64,000 nt of DNA, from assembly GCF_963855985.1 (NCBI RefSeq), contig NC_087090.1:16428501-16492500 (forward strand), in the 5' to 3' direction. This DNA comes from Ostrinia nubilalis (Eukaryota; Arthropoda; Insecta; Lepidoptera; Crambidae). The notes beneath the pieces were generated by a model. That model had not been told where the DNA came from and made no database searches. It saw only the letters and a program-made list of their open reading frames with translations. A program made the translations under genes and the position numbers. Positions 28,901-34,339 of the stretch are shown here, piece after piece (within the stretch, counting starts at the first letter, position 1; every line of letters starts with the position of its first letter).

Positions 28901-30398
28901 AATCCCTAATATTTAAATGACCCCTATGGTAACATCAAACAGGAATTTTGTTTTCATAGGGGTCACTTAAAAATGGGGATTGATGGTGAAAACGGGCACT
29001 AGTCTTACCCAATCATCGAACTTTCCAGGTGTCCCTAGACAACATGCAGTTATCAGGCGGCATCGGCGCCATTTCCCTGGTCGCGCAGTTAGACGACGCG
29101 CGTCTGCCGTGCGTGCCGCCGGTGCACGTGTCGGTGCCGCGCGACTACCCGCTGGCCGCGCCGTGCCGGCTACGACTGCGCGGCGCGAAGCCCGACGCGC
29201 CCGACTCGTTCCTGGCGCGCGTGGAACGCGCGTGGGAGGCGCGTGTGGCCAGGTGACGTCACCACAATAATATCAGGGCCACTGACCTGTATTATTATGC
29301 ACTAGGCTGCTGTCATAATATTTCTGTGCCTATTTGAGTTTCGGCATTTTGGCGCTGTAGGCCATACTGTAGGCAGACACGATTGTCCGTGGAACTTAAA
29401 TTAGTGATGTCTTAAGTCGCTTACTCCATACAATGTACGTCAAAATTAGCTGTCATTTGTATGGAGCAGTCCTGGATCTGTCAATAGGCCGTATAGGCTG
29501 CGGCCTAGGGGCGGCAGATTTCAGATGACGCTTACTCGATTTCAGAAGATAAAACTTAAATAAAGATCCAACCCCACCCTAGCCTACGGGCGGCAAAACT
29601 GTAAATCCGCCACTGCTTCGGAATAGAGCAACAAAGAACTGAGCGAGCGAGATGTCACTAGTAGCAACACTGTGTGATAAAAATAGATGCGTGATGCCGT
29701 CGCTGTCATGTCAGACAGAACCGTTTTTTGCAACTATTTGACTGTTCAGAGGCACTTAGTGGCACGCTGAAAATTTGAAATAAGATATTTTCAGATTTTA
29801 CGTGAGTGAAATCGTGGATGTTTATGAGAAATAATGCTTCGGAAACGTAGTGACCGGTTCAGTAATTGATTTATTGTACAAAACAGTGAAATAATCCTGA
29901 CAATGACACATAAATGATATCCAGTGTCAACCAAAATCGGTTTCGTTTGACAGCTCGTGGTCGTTGCTTTATTCCGAAAGAATATTAACTTTATAGTAAT
30001 ACCAGACCTGTGGGCTGAGTGTGCTCACTCACTAGTGAGCGCGTTTGATGTAAACTCGCACTAAGCCCTCTGTTCATCTCCCCGAGTAGGCATCGAAAAC
30101 AAAACACGCGCAGCGTAACCGCCGGCGGATTTAATCCACAAGGGATTCACGAGCGAGTAGTGATGTACCCACGCGTATTCTCTCTATTCCGTGTCTCAAC
30201 TCAGTTAGATTATGATTTTGACTAACGAATCGCAGCTATAAATACAACTAACTATAAGTATAATGTATATTTTCCTCCCGCAGGTTACCGAAGCAATGCT
30301 CCGTGGGACAACTCCTCGACGCGTGGGAGATGAGTGTGCGTCAAGCGAGCGCGCCCAGCCCTATCACGTATACGCCCGTGCCCGCGCTAGGACTTTAA
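2745..30398 (+). CDS. MED15: Mediator complex subunit 15 (MED15)
   Basis: MED15 is a tail-module Mediator subunit that links activators to RNA polymerase II in the nucleus. Coding exons by splice signals and phase: 2745-2833, 3013-3152, 5018-5436, 5554-5812, 8422-8628, 12320-12467, 25223-25398, 26378-26535, 27438-27559, 27998-28100, 29029-29252 and 30284-30398. They sum to exactly 2160 nt (719 aa, TAA stop). Residues ~8-76 form the KIX three-helix domain ([24 protein letters not shown]). Exons 3-6 encode a Gln/Met/Gly/Asn-rich linker including DPINALQNL. Exons 7-12 encode the conserved C-terminal region ([60 protein letters not shown]). Intron 6 holds about 10.7 kb of retrotransposon. Exons 5, 6 and 7 each have extra tandem copies nearby. 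The linker is short compared with vertebrate MED15. Confidence 0.93.
3465..4254. mobile_element. ~790-bp MITE in MED15 intron 2
   Basis: Terminal inverted repeats of about 40 bp begin 'gtctatccaatatagcttga' at 3465, and the complement ends at 4254. Both ends are flanked by TATA (3461-3464 and 4255-4258), consistent with a TA or TATA target duplication. The interior is non-coding and AT-rich. Confidence 0.75.
6193..7248. mobile_element. Foldback element with internal ~155-bp tandem repeats (MED15 intron 4)
   Basis: The left end 'cagggtgttaggtaaatggg' at 6193 is matched by its complement ending at 7248, and the inverted homology extends about 100 bp on each side. The interior holds about four direct copies of a unit containing 'gaatacgtccgccttagc' (around 6357, 6517, 6670 and 6825). 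One inverted copy lies at about 6920-7050. A larger relative is at 41478-43086. No coding capacity is seen. Confidence 0.8.
7541..7851. mobile_element. Short MITE, ~310 bp
   Basis: Inverted ends 'gagccttcaaattacaggta' (about 7541) and 'cctctaatttcaaggctc' (to about 7851) carry matching inner 'gcgctgcagtggc' and 'gccactgtgcagcgc'. It is non-coding. Confidence 0.6.
7981..8118. mobile_element. Hairpin MITE, 'acactttgggtgtcacgaac' family, copy 1
   Basis: The segment is nearly palindromic, from 'tacaatcggcgtcaaatagt' to 'aactatttaacgctgactgt'. Relatives are at 26212-26348 and 58720-59040. The ends are TA-rich, as in Tc1/mariner-type MITEs. Confidence 0.65.
8169..8383. mobile_element. TA-flanked MITE (family A), 38 bp before MED15 exon 5
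   Basis: The element begins 'aagcccggtctgtgagcacg' and ends with the complementary 'ctgcagaccagacta'-type terminus. It is flanked by TA on both sides (8167-8168, 8384-8385). The long internal palindrome contains 'taattacgcgcgagc'. It is one of eight family-A copies in the window, and its right end lies close to the exon 5 acceptor at 8421. Confidence 0.8.
9013..9165 (+). pseudogene. MED15 exon 5 copy 2 (5'-truncated)
   Basis: This copy has 153 nt, open in the MED15 frame, from [12 protein letters not shown] to GPSPVGMG, with an intact donor (GG|GTGAGT). It lacks the first 54 nt of exon 5 and the normal pyrimidine tract. The only adjacent AG (gattgcaag) is a weak acceptor. Its length is a multiple of three, so inclusion would not shift the frame. 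It is either a decayed copy or a rarely used cassette. Confidence 0.7.
9308..9518. mobile_element. Family-A MITE in exon 5 unit 2
   Basis: It begins 'aagcctggtccgtgagcacg' and ends 'cacggaccagacta', flanked by TA. Unit 1 of the same array carries the uninterrupted site 'cccactaccaccc' at about 8770, which directly demonstrates insertion with a TA duplication. Confidence 0.9.
9762..9914 (+). pseudogene. MED15 exon 5 copy 3 (5'-truncated)
   Basis: This is a 153-nt open copy with the same 5' breakpoint as copy 2 and an intact GTGAGT donor. Small substitutions distinguish it from exon 5. A LINE-tail fragment is inserted just after its donor. Confidence 0.7.
9922..10004 (-). mobile_element. 83-bp LINE 3'-tail insertion with 25-bp target duplication
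   Basis: The insert begins with the (atc)n stretch 'cttcatcatcatcatcattt' and continues 'gtccactgctgagtataggc', a lepidopteran LINE tail in reverse orientation. It is bracketed by a 25-bp direct duplication (9897-9921 and 10005-10029) that includes the exon 5 donor. Confidence 0.85.
10166..10375. mobile_element. Family-A MITE in exon 5 unit 3
   Basis: It sits at the same position as the copy at 9308-9518 and is almost identical to it. It was therefore probably copied by tandem duplication rather than inserted independently. Confidence 0.88.
10619..10771 (+). pseudogene. MED15 exon 5 copy 4 (5'-truncated)
   Basis: This 153-nt copy is open in the MED15 frame, with the donor changed to GTAAGT. 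It is followed by a rearranged remnant of the LINE tail seen in unit 3 ('cttcatcatcatcataattt'). After about 10855 the similarity to the other units ends. Confidence 0.7.
10861..10990 (-). repeat. Dispersed repeat shared with 27095-27290 and 62950-63090
   Basis: The complement of 'tggcggtcaagctgtagatc' and 'ctggctacacaggagttgca' is present here; both motifs are seen in direct orientation near 27170. It is a short interspersed repeat of unknown class with no coding frame. Confidence 0.55.
11000..11726. other. Intron sequence rich in imperfect inverted repeats
   Basis: At 11060-11215 several 'gtcacttttg' and 'atgtcat...cgaaa' motifs face each other. At 11240-11480 there are further inverted 'cgatactatcg' and 'gcgattt' motifs. 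Both-strand open frames here (up to 130 codons) are compositional and match no family I know. It probably consists of MITE-derived fragments. Confidence 0.35.
11727..11876. mobile_element. Short MITE, ~150 bp
   Basis: Inverted ends are 'ttagagctcaagcacacgat' and 'gcatcgtgtgctttagctct'. Confidence 0.6.
11878..12289. mobile_element. MITE with a second MITE nested inside, before MED15 exon 6
   Basis: The outer ends are 'gcgctttcaaatgaggcgtt' and 'aacgcctaatttgaaggcgc'. The nested inner palindrome at about 11958-12190 has arms 'gtcagacagataattagaaa' and 'tttctaattatctgtctga'. The outer right end is about 30 bp upstream of the exon 6 acceptor, so it may have supplied or displaced the branch-point region. 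Confidence 0.7.
12485..12555. mobile_element. Truncated family-A MITE (right half)
   Basis: Only the right arm is present, from 'aacataattacgcgcgagcg' to 'aaattctacgtgctcac'. It directly abuts an exon 6 fragment. Confidence 0.7.
12556..12600 (+). pseudogene. MED15 exon 6 3'-end fragment
   Basis: This repeats the last ~45 nt of exon 6 ([17 protein letters not shown], 'cgccgccgcagag') followed by the donor-like GTAGCT. The same donor variant occurs in the three downstream exon 6 copies, linking them to one amplification. Confidence 0.7.
12856..14642 (-). repeat. Outer element LTR (3' LTR in element orientation), 1787 bp
   Basis: This nearly matches the copy at 17080-23573. Differences include a 15-bp gain in the (caa/cag)n tract near 13540, small indels near 12948 and 13195, and scattered substitutions. 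The open frames inside are repeated in both LTRs and have no recognisable product. Confidence 0.92.
14643..14661 (-). other. Polypurine tract of the outer element
   Basis: The minus strand reads CTGGTGGGTGAGGGGGTAC directly before the LTR start, in the expected position for plus-strand DNA priming. Confidence 0.7.
14779..15456 (-). CDS. Retroviral-type protease ORF fused to an integrase-tail-like end (outer element)
   Basis: The minus-strand frame is open from 15456 to the stop at 14779. It starts with a typical retropepsin strand ([20 protein letters not shown], with active-site DSG) and continues to the FGINFW region, the usual C-terminal part of the fold. The last ~60 residues ([20 protein letters not shown]) resemble the basic C-terminal tail of Gypsy integrases, not reverse transcriptase. 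I infer a large in-frame deletion that joined protease to the integrase end. The frame is -1 relative to gag and overlaps its end by about 49 nt. The deletion interpretation is an inference from motif resemblance. Confidence 0.75.
   Translation of the reverse strand, partial: CATVRPDNCQDARPYLNVEIGGVPCSGLLDSGAEVSVVGGSAVNCFSHLGELYKSDSTDAVVTANGSTSPSVGYMFLPVVVNDVLKVIKFYVVPRFSSSLLFGINFWKAFQIAPDVMRLVNRRDSMVGHAEAVVSRKLTGDAGKAFKHLKVRRRPFQCVSVGFVGSLPRSRRKVFEADRQLRESHLRDADCCDRRLRDVVVKKDDVVWRSTHVRGVAPGFKSYVG
15408..16820 (-). CDS. Gag polyprotein of the outer element
   Basis: This is a 470-aa intact frame starting at ATG 16820. The middle (~residues 165-320) has the retrotransposon Gag capsid pattern ([20 protein letters not shown], then [18 protein letters not shown]). 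The C-terminal part (~385-425) carries two zinc knuckles, [14 protein letters not shown] and [17 protein letters not shown]. The second is slightly irregular. The N-terminal part is predicted coiled-coil-like and acidic. It should form capsid-like particles and bind element RNA. Gag is uninterrupted although pol is lost. Confidence 0.88.
   Translation of the reverse strand: MKEERPIRFNLLNKNELIYEVVIRDAVPERTVQLLRAQIKRLAQDIPSDEVSVFEGDTLAELRIISFKIDELEELCDRKPLLLKKLNRLQTLGNHIFHRLSRVEAADEDDRTLCEQLDERLILLLKRIDRMTHTFVSSYDFQPAEEEVSKVSGLAANESSMVKPVNCSACVHSLNLRFNGKDSVQNFIVRIEELCLSRNISREKLFNSAVELFTDEALYWYRGTRDQLNSWEDLKASLLEEYLPYDYDHRLLQEIRSRTQGPDESICSYLSLMQNYFSRLRKPLDEEEKLSLLKFNIRPSYSIPLVNVEIKSWADLKRHCRQLEAARQRAESFAEPPRSVPNTVAPDLAYKSKSARPKCEAVVKSPSMEKFCVRCRVKDHTLRDCKAPHVIICYRCGEKGVTAANCPKCARQKDVKVSGVTKRVVTDLRFDITPVEEWRAWCEYVRVFSKNCKANVRRSDQIIVRTHVLI
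16937..16990 (+). mobile_element. Short retroposon tail with long poly-A inside the outer element's leader
   Basis: The sequence 'agagcttcctcgttgtggat' is followed by about 27 A residues. The same tail occurs at 34195, 49395 and (inverted) 63660. It looks like a severely 5'-truncated non-LTR insertion between the primer site and gag. Confidence 0.6.
17062..17079 (-). other. Primer binding site, tRNA-Lys type
   Basis: Read on the minus strand immediately after the LTR: TGGCGCCCGAACAGGGAC, 18 nt. This is the complement of the 3' end of tRNA-Lys as used by several retroviruses and Gypsy-like elements. Confidence 0.88.
18472..19072 (+). repeat. 5' LTR of the inner Gypsy element
   Basis: 601 bp, TG...CA ends. 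It contains 'ctatataagaccgtccgttt', a TATA-like box, and 'aaataaaggttcattg', a likely polyadenylation signal near its 3' end. Confidence 0.92.
19074..19083 (+). other. Primer binding site of the inner Gypsy element
   Basis: TGGTGACCCC starts one base after the LTR. The match to the tRNA-Trp 3' end covers about ten bases and then diverges, which is shorter than usual. Confidence 0.6.
19107..19472 (+). CDS. Short Gag (nucleocapsid part only) of the inner Gypsy element
   Basis: 121 aa. A predicted coiled-coil stretch ([18 protein letters not shown]) is followed by an Arg/Ser-rich basic region and the zinc-binding motif [18 protein letters not shown] (C-x2-H-x9-C-x3-C). Related elements have about 200 more residues of capsid domain upstream. 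Here only 34 nt separate the LTR from the ATG, so the capsid part seems deleted. The pol frame overlaps its end in the -1 frame. Confidence 0.8.
   Translation: MNTNPEGRLPHNHHQHLHDAQQQEVFAIDRPHSSSSRYNALEDKIDKLTEAITQLVTHNNQRGRSPYRNWRQNRQSSRSNSRNRSQTPSNSPYCYYHRKFGHNARKCADNCTFMKKNVPEN
19424..22573 (+). CDS. Pol polyprotein of the inner Gypsy element
   Basis: This 1049-aa frame has no internal stop. Order: aspartic protease ([12 protein letters not shown], ~47-57), reverse transcriptase with FIDDVL at ~343-348, RNase H (LMCDAS at ~494 and [10 protein letters not shown] at ~563), integrase zinc region (H-x-H plus CIPCQKAK, ~690-728), and integrase core with D ([10 protein letters not shown], ~750), D ([10 protein letters not shown], ~811) and E ([12 protein letters not shown], ~848). 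The C-terminal tail is rich in Thr and Arg. The order protease-RT-RNase H-integrase defines Ty3/Gypsy. It overlaps gag by 49 nt in the -1 frame and probably needs frameshifting. All catalytic motifs look intact. Confidence 0.93.
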   Translation: MCRQLYIHEEKCAGKLALALAETGTSARVQSHRLFVTDKKTKLMFLIDTGANISVIPKRSSQQMKPTTFNLYAANNTIIPTYGEKTLELDLGLRRPFRWKFIIAAVSKPIIGADFLEYHKILVDIAGRSLRDEVTNLSVKTKISNYPTPTIRSIDSSQKYHDILAEFPEITRISTMKETPKHCVEHYIETTGPPLYCKARPIPPHRYAAVKKEFEVMVEQGLCRPSKSPWASALHVVPKKNGDIRVCGDYRRLNATTKPDRYPVPRLKDFTYQLNGKKIFSTIDLNRAYQQLPVFSAHIEKTAIITPFGLFEFPRMCPGLKNAGQTFQRFINEVLQGLDYVFPFIDDVLISSETEEAHILHLRTVLSKLNEYGITINPSKCTLGQEEVKFLGYMVSQHGIKPPDEKVSAISAFPRPNTIEELRRFLGTVNFYRDAIPQAASIQAPLNAYLHNSKKNDKTKIVWTDDATQAFEACKVSLQNAALLAHPAYDAPIALMCDASNTCAGAVLQQYQHDKWQPLGYFSKKFSDTQQRYSTYDRELLSIYMAVKHFRKMFEGRQLTIFTDHKPITYALLKKTSDTETPRRTRQLLFISEFTSDIRHISGKENIVADSLSRIEDITCPSTIDYDQLALAQEKDSNLTTLMKQDNLHFKKIAMSNSASIYCETSTANVRPYLPQDFRRIAYNAIHNLSHPGIRTTRKMLTERYFWPSMNADISNWTKACIPCQKAKINRHTSSNYTSFPPTERFQHLHVDIVGPLPPSQHGHRYLLTMIDRTTRWPEAIPLHEITAETVARHVYEGWISRFGCPSTLTSDQGRQFESQLFTSLTKLLGIEKTRTTAYHPQSNGIVERWHRTLKTALTASLNSRNTKWLDALPTVLLGLRAAIRQDTGVSAAQLTYGTNIRLPGDLFNNTPMTSLQNMDYTYVERLRHTINEFKAAEPVRHNTKTFVHKDLQSCESVFLRIDSGRRSLQAPYEGPYPVLRRDDKVFRIKLPDREVNVSIDRLKPAYTLNEDINDHNITTDITTKTPATTTTATRTRSGRIVKPVVRFA
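22571..22583 (+). other. Polypurine tract of the inner Gypsy element
   Basis: TGAGGGGGAGCTA directly precedes the 3' LTR and overlaps the pol stop codon. Confidence 0.75.
22584..23184 (+). repeat. 3' LTR of the inner Gypsy element
   Basis: 601 bp, essentially identical to 18472-19072. Confidence 0.92.
23656..23740 (+). pseudogene. MED15 exon 6 copy (internally deleted)
   Basis: Begins 'gggggcgggccgatgccgtc' and retains ACGGPSPS- and HHAPP-like segments, but parts between are lost. It ends in GTAGCTA just before a family-A MITE. Confidence 0.65.
23744..23953. mobile_element. Family-A MITE after exon 6 copy 1
   Basis: TIRs 'aagcccggtctgtgagcacg' and 'ctcatggaccagacta', TA-flanked, inserted five bases after the exon-copy donor. 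Confidence 0.85.
23957..24014 (+). pseudogene. MED15 exon 6 copy (short)
   Basis: Only the first ~15 nt and the last ~40 nt of the unit remain ([11 protein letters not shown]). The same GTAGCTA junction with a family-A MITE follows. Confidence 0.65.
24019..24440. mobile_element. Family-A MITE interrupted by another MITE
   Basis: Same insertion point as its neighbours. Its left arm is interrupted after 'cgcgcgtaatta' by a 'gggctatcgttttta...aaaacgatagccct' element at about 24093-24301. The right part resumes at 'attatattgctgtcg', giving an ATTA repeat across the junction. Confidence 0.82.
24446..24563 (+). pseudogene. MED15 exon 6 copy, best preserved
   Basis: This is 118 nt, open in the MED15 frame ([20 protein letters not shown] through HHAPPQR), with GTAGCT as donor. 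Its 5' end is only 'tacgtag|ggggcggg', without a pyrimidine tract. The first ~30 nt of exon 6 are missing. It is probably not spliced in efficiently. Confidence 0.65.
24567..24775. mobile_element. Family-A MITE after exon 6 copy 3
   Basis: It is TA-flanked and ends 'cagagaccgggcttt'. A family-B MITE follows immediately. Confidence 0.85.
24779..24889. mobile_element. Family-B hairpin MITE, copy 1
   Basis: Palindrome with arms 'ttttcaccatcaatccctaa' and 'ttagggattgatgatgaaaa'. Relatives are at 28884-28997 and 40629-40744. Confidence 0.75.
25439..25521 (+). CDS. Alternative copy of MED15 exon 7 (copy 2, shortened)
   Basis: It has a pyrimidine-rich acceptor (ttatctccattag), an open 83-nt frame in MED15 phase ending [19 protein letters not shown], and a weak donor (GTGAAT). 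It lacks the [11 protein letters not shown] part. Its length is 2 mod 3, like exon 7, so it could only replace exon 7 and not be added to it. Substitutions such as R-to-W and A-to-V suggest relaxed constraint. Confidence 0.4.
25559..25705 (+). pseudogene. MED15 exon 7 copy 3 (decayed)
   Basis: A copy of nearly the full exon, with an acceptor (tcttccattag) and GTGAGT donor. Indels break the frame and a TAG appears at the MAS(EGE) position. Its 147-nt length would also break MED15 phase. Confidence 0.75.
25747..25862 (+). CDS. Intact alternative copy of MED15 exon 7 (copy 4)
   Basis: The acceptor (tttattcctattag) and donor (GTGAGT) are good. The 116-nt frame is fully open and encodes [18 protein letters not shown] and then [20 protein letters not shown], identical to exon 7 over the conserved helix. 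It lacks the [18 protein letters not shown] segment. Phase (2 in, 1 out) equals exon 7. Including both exons would shift the frame, so use would be mutually exclusive. Whether it is transcribed cannot be seen here. Confidence 0.55.
26212..26348. mobile_element. Hairpin MITE, same family as 7981-8118 (copy 2)
   Basis: Arms 'tcgtgacacccaaagtagcc' and 'ccactttgggtgtcacgaag'. It ends 30 bp before MED15 exon 8. Confidence 0.7.
26862..26965 (+). repeat. ~20-bp tandem repeat, five copies
   Basis: 'cccttttctcagctccgccc' and close variants are repeated in MED15 intron 8, next to inverted 'ctcgtctcctc'-type motifs. Confidence 0.75.
27095..27290 (+). repeat. Dispersed repeat (copies at 10861 and 62950)
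   Basis: Contains 'tttcgttgcgggtctaatga' and 'ggcggtcaagctgtagatcc'. No coding frame. Confidence 0.55.
27593..27655 (+). other. Strong hairpin just downstream of the MED15 exon 9 donor
   Basis: A perfect 17-bp inverted repeat (aagcacaaatggtgtca at 27597-27613, complement at 27633-27649) extends through AAGCAG/CTGCTT toward the loop and CGGT/ACCG at the base. It lies 34 nt into the intron. It could be a tiny MITE remnant, a structural splicing element or a small-RNA precursor. Confidence 0.6.
28515..28717. repeat. Cluster of 'gatcacctgg' inverted repeats
   Basis: Repeated and inverted motifs such as 'tgatcacctggattcgatca', 'ctttgatcacctatggataa' and 'tggactccagg' make a compact palindromic cluster in MED15 intron 10. 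Confidence 0.5.
28719..28872. mobile_element. Short MITE, ~150 bp
   Basis: Ends 'gtcgcttgcctctctaactg' and 'cagttagagaggcaagcgac' are a perfect 20-bp inverted pair. Confidence 0.75.
28884..28997. mobile_element. Family-B hairpin MITE, copy 2
   Basis: Arms 'gttttcaccaccaatcccta' and 'ggattgatggtgaaaacggg'. It ends about 30 bp upstream of the MED15 exon 11 acceptor. Confidence 0.75.
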
Positions 30399-30540
30399 GA
30401 AATGACGCAGCGACAACCCTAGGTAAGCTCAGTAACCTTTGTTGCTGTAGAGTTTCGATGGAGTTAGCGTAAAATAGAAATGGATTTAATACGTTAGGCA
30501 TTGCAGCCTTATGAGAAACTTATGAAAACACCGTAAAGGT

Positions 30541-30658
30541 TCGGCCAAACCAACGCGATAAACCGGCGTGCAGCGATGGCGATCAATGCATTAAGGTCTG
30601 GTCGCCATCGCTGCACGCAGGCTGATCGCGGTGTGATCGCGTTGGTTTGTCCGAACCC
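30541..30658. mobile_element. Hairpin MITE downstream of MED15
   Basis: Arms 'ttcggccaaaccaacgcgat' and 'atcgcgttggtttgtccgaa', with a second inner pair 'gtgcagcgatggcga'/'tcgccatcgctgcac'. Confidence 0.75.
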
Positions 30659-31012
30659 TAAAAGAAAAAACAAAAGAAACTCATGGAAGCAAAGTTCCGA
30701 GTGAGTACCTGGAATATGCTCATTCGTCGATCGTATAACCCTGTCATAATCAGTCTCTAAAGACTGTTTAAAGTCTATAAAATTGGTATGCTAAAGTCCT
30801 ATTTTACTGGTGGCATCTTCAGCCCAGTAGAAACCAATTTCCAAAAAATGTGGACCATTTTCAAAGGGCTATAGCTTGCAAGAGATGCAGTTGGTCTTAG
30901 TTTATTGCTCTTATTATGGCAAACTCATAATTTTCATGTATGGAAAATTATTGTCAACACTAAATAAGTGTGCAGTAATTTCATAACAAAATTTTGATCA
31001 CCATACCAGCCG

Positions 31013-31127
31013 GGCTAGGATGCGCGCCGTGATATAATCTTATCGATTTTAGATGACAAACGTATGAGATTGTCACGTATAATCGATAAAATGGCGCGAG
31101 AAAAGTTTATCGTGGCGCGTATCCTAG
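31013..31127. mobile_element. Hairpin MITE
   Basis: Inverted 'ctaggatgcgcgccgtgata' and 'cgtggcgcgtatcctag' ends, with inner 'ttatcgattt'/'aatcgataa'. Confidence 0.6.
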
Positions 31128-31217
31128 ACCTACAGCCGTCTTAGGCCGTCGTATCATAGTGGCGGCATTTAGGCCTTGTCTACGCCTCGTTTGCTGGGCG
31201 CTAATAGTGGCTACTGA

Positions 31218-31540
31218 AAGCGGGGTTCAGACTTGTGTAAGTGATATCTAACGAACGAGCATTACATTCGGAACGTTGTAAGAGCGAACAGAGACCTCAA
31301 AGTTAGTAACTGCAGAATTCGCGCCGAATCCACGTCATTTGCGTTACATAAGGCCCAGAACAGACGGTGAAACGCAACTGCAACGAACGAAAGTTTCAAA
31401 CTGGTCGCGTCATGTGTGGTCTCTCAACGGACGCTATAGCAGAAACTTAGATGCAACTAAAAAAAAGTAACTAGCAGTTGCAGTTTCGTTGCAGTTGCGT
31501 TTCACCGTCTGTTCTGGGCCTAAGTCTGAACCTCGCTTTA
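31218..31540. mobile_element. MITE with a nested MITE
   Basis: The outer ends are 'aagcggggttcagacttgtg' and 'taagtctgaacctcgctt'. The inner element at about 31350-31523 has ends 'ggcccagaacagacggtgaa' and 'ttcaccgtctgttctgggcc', a perfect 20-bp pair. Confidence 0.78.
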
Positions 31541-31781
31541 TGCAGCGATTTCAGACTTTATTTATAGTGTTGACCAGACCTTGACGAGATGTCAAATAAC
31601 ATTTTAAAAATTATTGCAAACGCAACAATCGGTCATTGAAGAAATTATATGATTTCACTTTTCGGGAATGTATTGGCGTGAAAATTATAAAAATGTCACG
31701 TTTTCAAAGTGAAACTTAGAAAAAATTGAGTTAGTGAAAATGCATGCGGTTTGTGAATTATATTATGAAGATTATTAAACT

Positions 31782-32425
31782 CTGATTTTTAATTCGACGG
31801 AATTTTGACATTTCAGAAGTGTTGCCAACATTGAAACATTCCCACTAAGAATGGAGAGCATTTTCACAAATTAAAAAATAATCCTTTCTTGAATTTAAGG
31901 TTTCACTTGAAAAACTAAGGCTTAAAAATGTACTGCACATTTCAAAATGGTTATTTGAATTTTTATTATCATATTTTTGAAGTTACAAAAAAAATCGGGA
32001 AATTATTTTTCTATTACTGGACTCCCTGGCCAATAATCCATGGGTTACAAACCTTTTTTATGAAAATCCTTTTGTTAATAAAATCTTAGTTTCATAAAAT
32101 AACCAATTTAACAAGATGCCAATTTTATAATCCAAGTTGATTATGATGACGATAATGATGATTGATGATCAATTCATATTTCGTTTATGATAATATGTTG
32201 TTTTACTGTGTTAAAAAAACGTTTTTTTCTATTTAATCTCTAAAATGTACATAATAATTAATGTACATTGAATTCACAAAACAAACAATAGTTCATTCTT
32301 GTAAGTTGTACTTGATGAAATTTCATTTCATATTATTTATTAATAATTCAAAGCAAAAAAGGCTTATTACATCTGAATTGTCAAAAAATGACAGCTGTCA
32401 GAATTCCGTCGAATTAAAAATCGGA
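31782..32425. mobile_element. MITE, ~640 bp
   Basis: Ends 'tgatttttaattcgacggaa' and 'ttccgtcgaattaaaaatcg' face each other. The interior is AT-rich and non-coding. Confidence 0.7.
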
Positions 32426-33395
32426 CTATAGTATTAAGCATATTATTGTGAAGTATTTTTTTATGATTTTAGGTAAGTATGAAAATATTTTCAAGATATT
32501 TTTAAATATTTTATGTAGTAAAAATAATATGACTTCCAAGATACAACGTATTATCTTGATATGTATCCGAAGCGTTTGAGTGAGAATAATGAATTATCCG
32601 TCTTATTTCTTCAATTTATGATACATTGCTTGATTATTTAAAATTAATTTAACTGTTTAAAACTGACTGGCCATTCATCTATTTATGTTAAGCGATTATT
32701 AAATCGTGGCGTATGTTAAGGGCAGCGTAGCGTGATCATAGCGCGATTGTAGCGTAATTACAACGAATCAACGCGATACCGCCTCGCTATGAAATCTCCG
32801 ATCAAATCGCAACTGTGAAAAAGCTCTAAGGCAGCTTAAATGACATAAACTCTGCCACTGAAGTATTGTGTAATGTATGTATGTTATCAGAACTGAAGAT
32901 TTCATTGGGTTATGTTTGTATTTTATATTTTATTTCCAATGTTCCTAAATGTTTTATCTCCATTATGTAATAAGGGATCCTCTGATGGTATTGATACGCG
33001 ATTTTATTTCTTATATGTATTAAGTTAAACATGTTTGCAGATGTGATATTTGTCTGTGATAATTTAAAAATCAAGGATAACTCAGATTAATTGGATCCCT
33101 ATTAAATTTGAGGTTAATTTATTGTTATGATGAGCTACAATTTTAAACATTCGCATGCAATAACAGAACTGATTCGTACAAAATTTACTTTATCAACACG
33201 GGATCAATTTTATACAATAATGTAGTCCAATCTGTAGGTTTCTAAGAGGTCCCTTTGATAGAATTTATAGGCGGTGAAGATATAAAGCAATAACTGTTTG
33301 TAAATTGAATAAATTGAATTGAATTAGTACTCCTGATTTTCATTTAATGTCACCAAATTTTCAATTGACCTCTATTTGTTTATGGGGCCGTCCAT
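32426..33395. other. AT-rich intergenic DNA between MED15 and TRIM45
   Basis: Nothing recognisable is coded. An 'aataaa' near 33308 could serve as a distant MED15 polyadenylation signal, but nothing in the sequence ties it to the gene. Confidence 0.3.
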
Positions 33396-34140
33396 AAATT
33401 ACGTCATCGATTTTTTCAGATTTTAGACCCCCCCCCCCCCCTACAATCATCCTAGCGTCATTTCTTAATGACACCCCCCCCCCCCCCTTCTCCCAAAATT
33501 GACGTCATTACCAGTTTGACAAAATTAAAACACTTGTAGAATCACCTTTTATTTTTTTTTTAATAGATAGAGTGATTCTTAAGGAAGGTTTATATGTATA
33601 ATACACGTAAGTACCACGGGTGAAGCCGGGGCGGGCAGCTAGTATTATATGTAATCAGTAGCGGCGGAAGGGGGGGGGGGGGGGGGGGGGGGGGGGGGGC
33701 GGTGGGGGGCGGTCCGCCCCGGGTGCCAGGCATCAGGGGGTGACACAAGTCGCGCAGATTAGTACTCCCTGGCACATCTGCATGGCAAATCTGCGGTCTA
33801 TGTCATGACTCATGATACGGGGGGGGTGGGGGGGTGCGATTGTCTTTCAATCGGTAGGAAACCCCAAAAATCCTGGGGGGGTACCAGGGGTGCCATAGGA
33901 CTTGTGACGGGGGGGGGGGGGTGATCGCCCCGGGTGCCAACCTAGGTGTGCTGGAAGAAATTTCTTTTTAGAAATAATCTTTTTGTAGGTGAACAATAAA
34001 CTATAAATAAATAAATAAGAATGACGTCAATTTCGAAACACCCCCCCCCCCCCCCCCCCTATCTATCATTTACCGTCATCCGCAGACCAACCCCCCCCCC
34101 CCCCCCCAATTTAGAATGACGTAATATATGGACGGCCCCT
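33396..34140. repeat. Foldback region with long G and C homopolymer runs
   Basis: The outer ends 'ggggccgtccataaattacg' (33385) and 'cgtaatatatggacggcccc' (34138) are inverted repeats, so this is one element. Inside are C runs at about 33429-33441, 33475-33487, 34041-34059 and 34091-34107. G runs lie at about 33670-33699 and 33910-33920. Homopolymer lengths are probably unreliable. Open frames of Pro/Gly runs here are not genes. Confidence 0.7.
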
Positions 34141-34339
34141 ATGTATAAAATAGTGTGCTAATTTCGAGAAGGTGAGATACAGGCCAAGAGTTTCCTCGTT
34201 GTGGATAAATTCTCTTCGCGGTCTCTTGGAGTAATTCTCTCTCTTCCGAGTATTTAAGTATTCGTTGGTGTAAAGGGTTCAGAAAAAGTAGACTACTCAA
34301 TAGTCAGAGGTGTCAACTACACTTTTCTATTTTGATTTA

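Noticed and set aside
33590..33775. Proline-run minus-strand frame
   Set aside because: Created by the poly-G run at 33670-33699.
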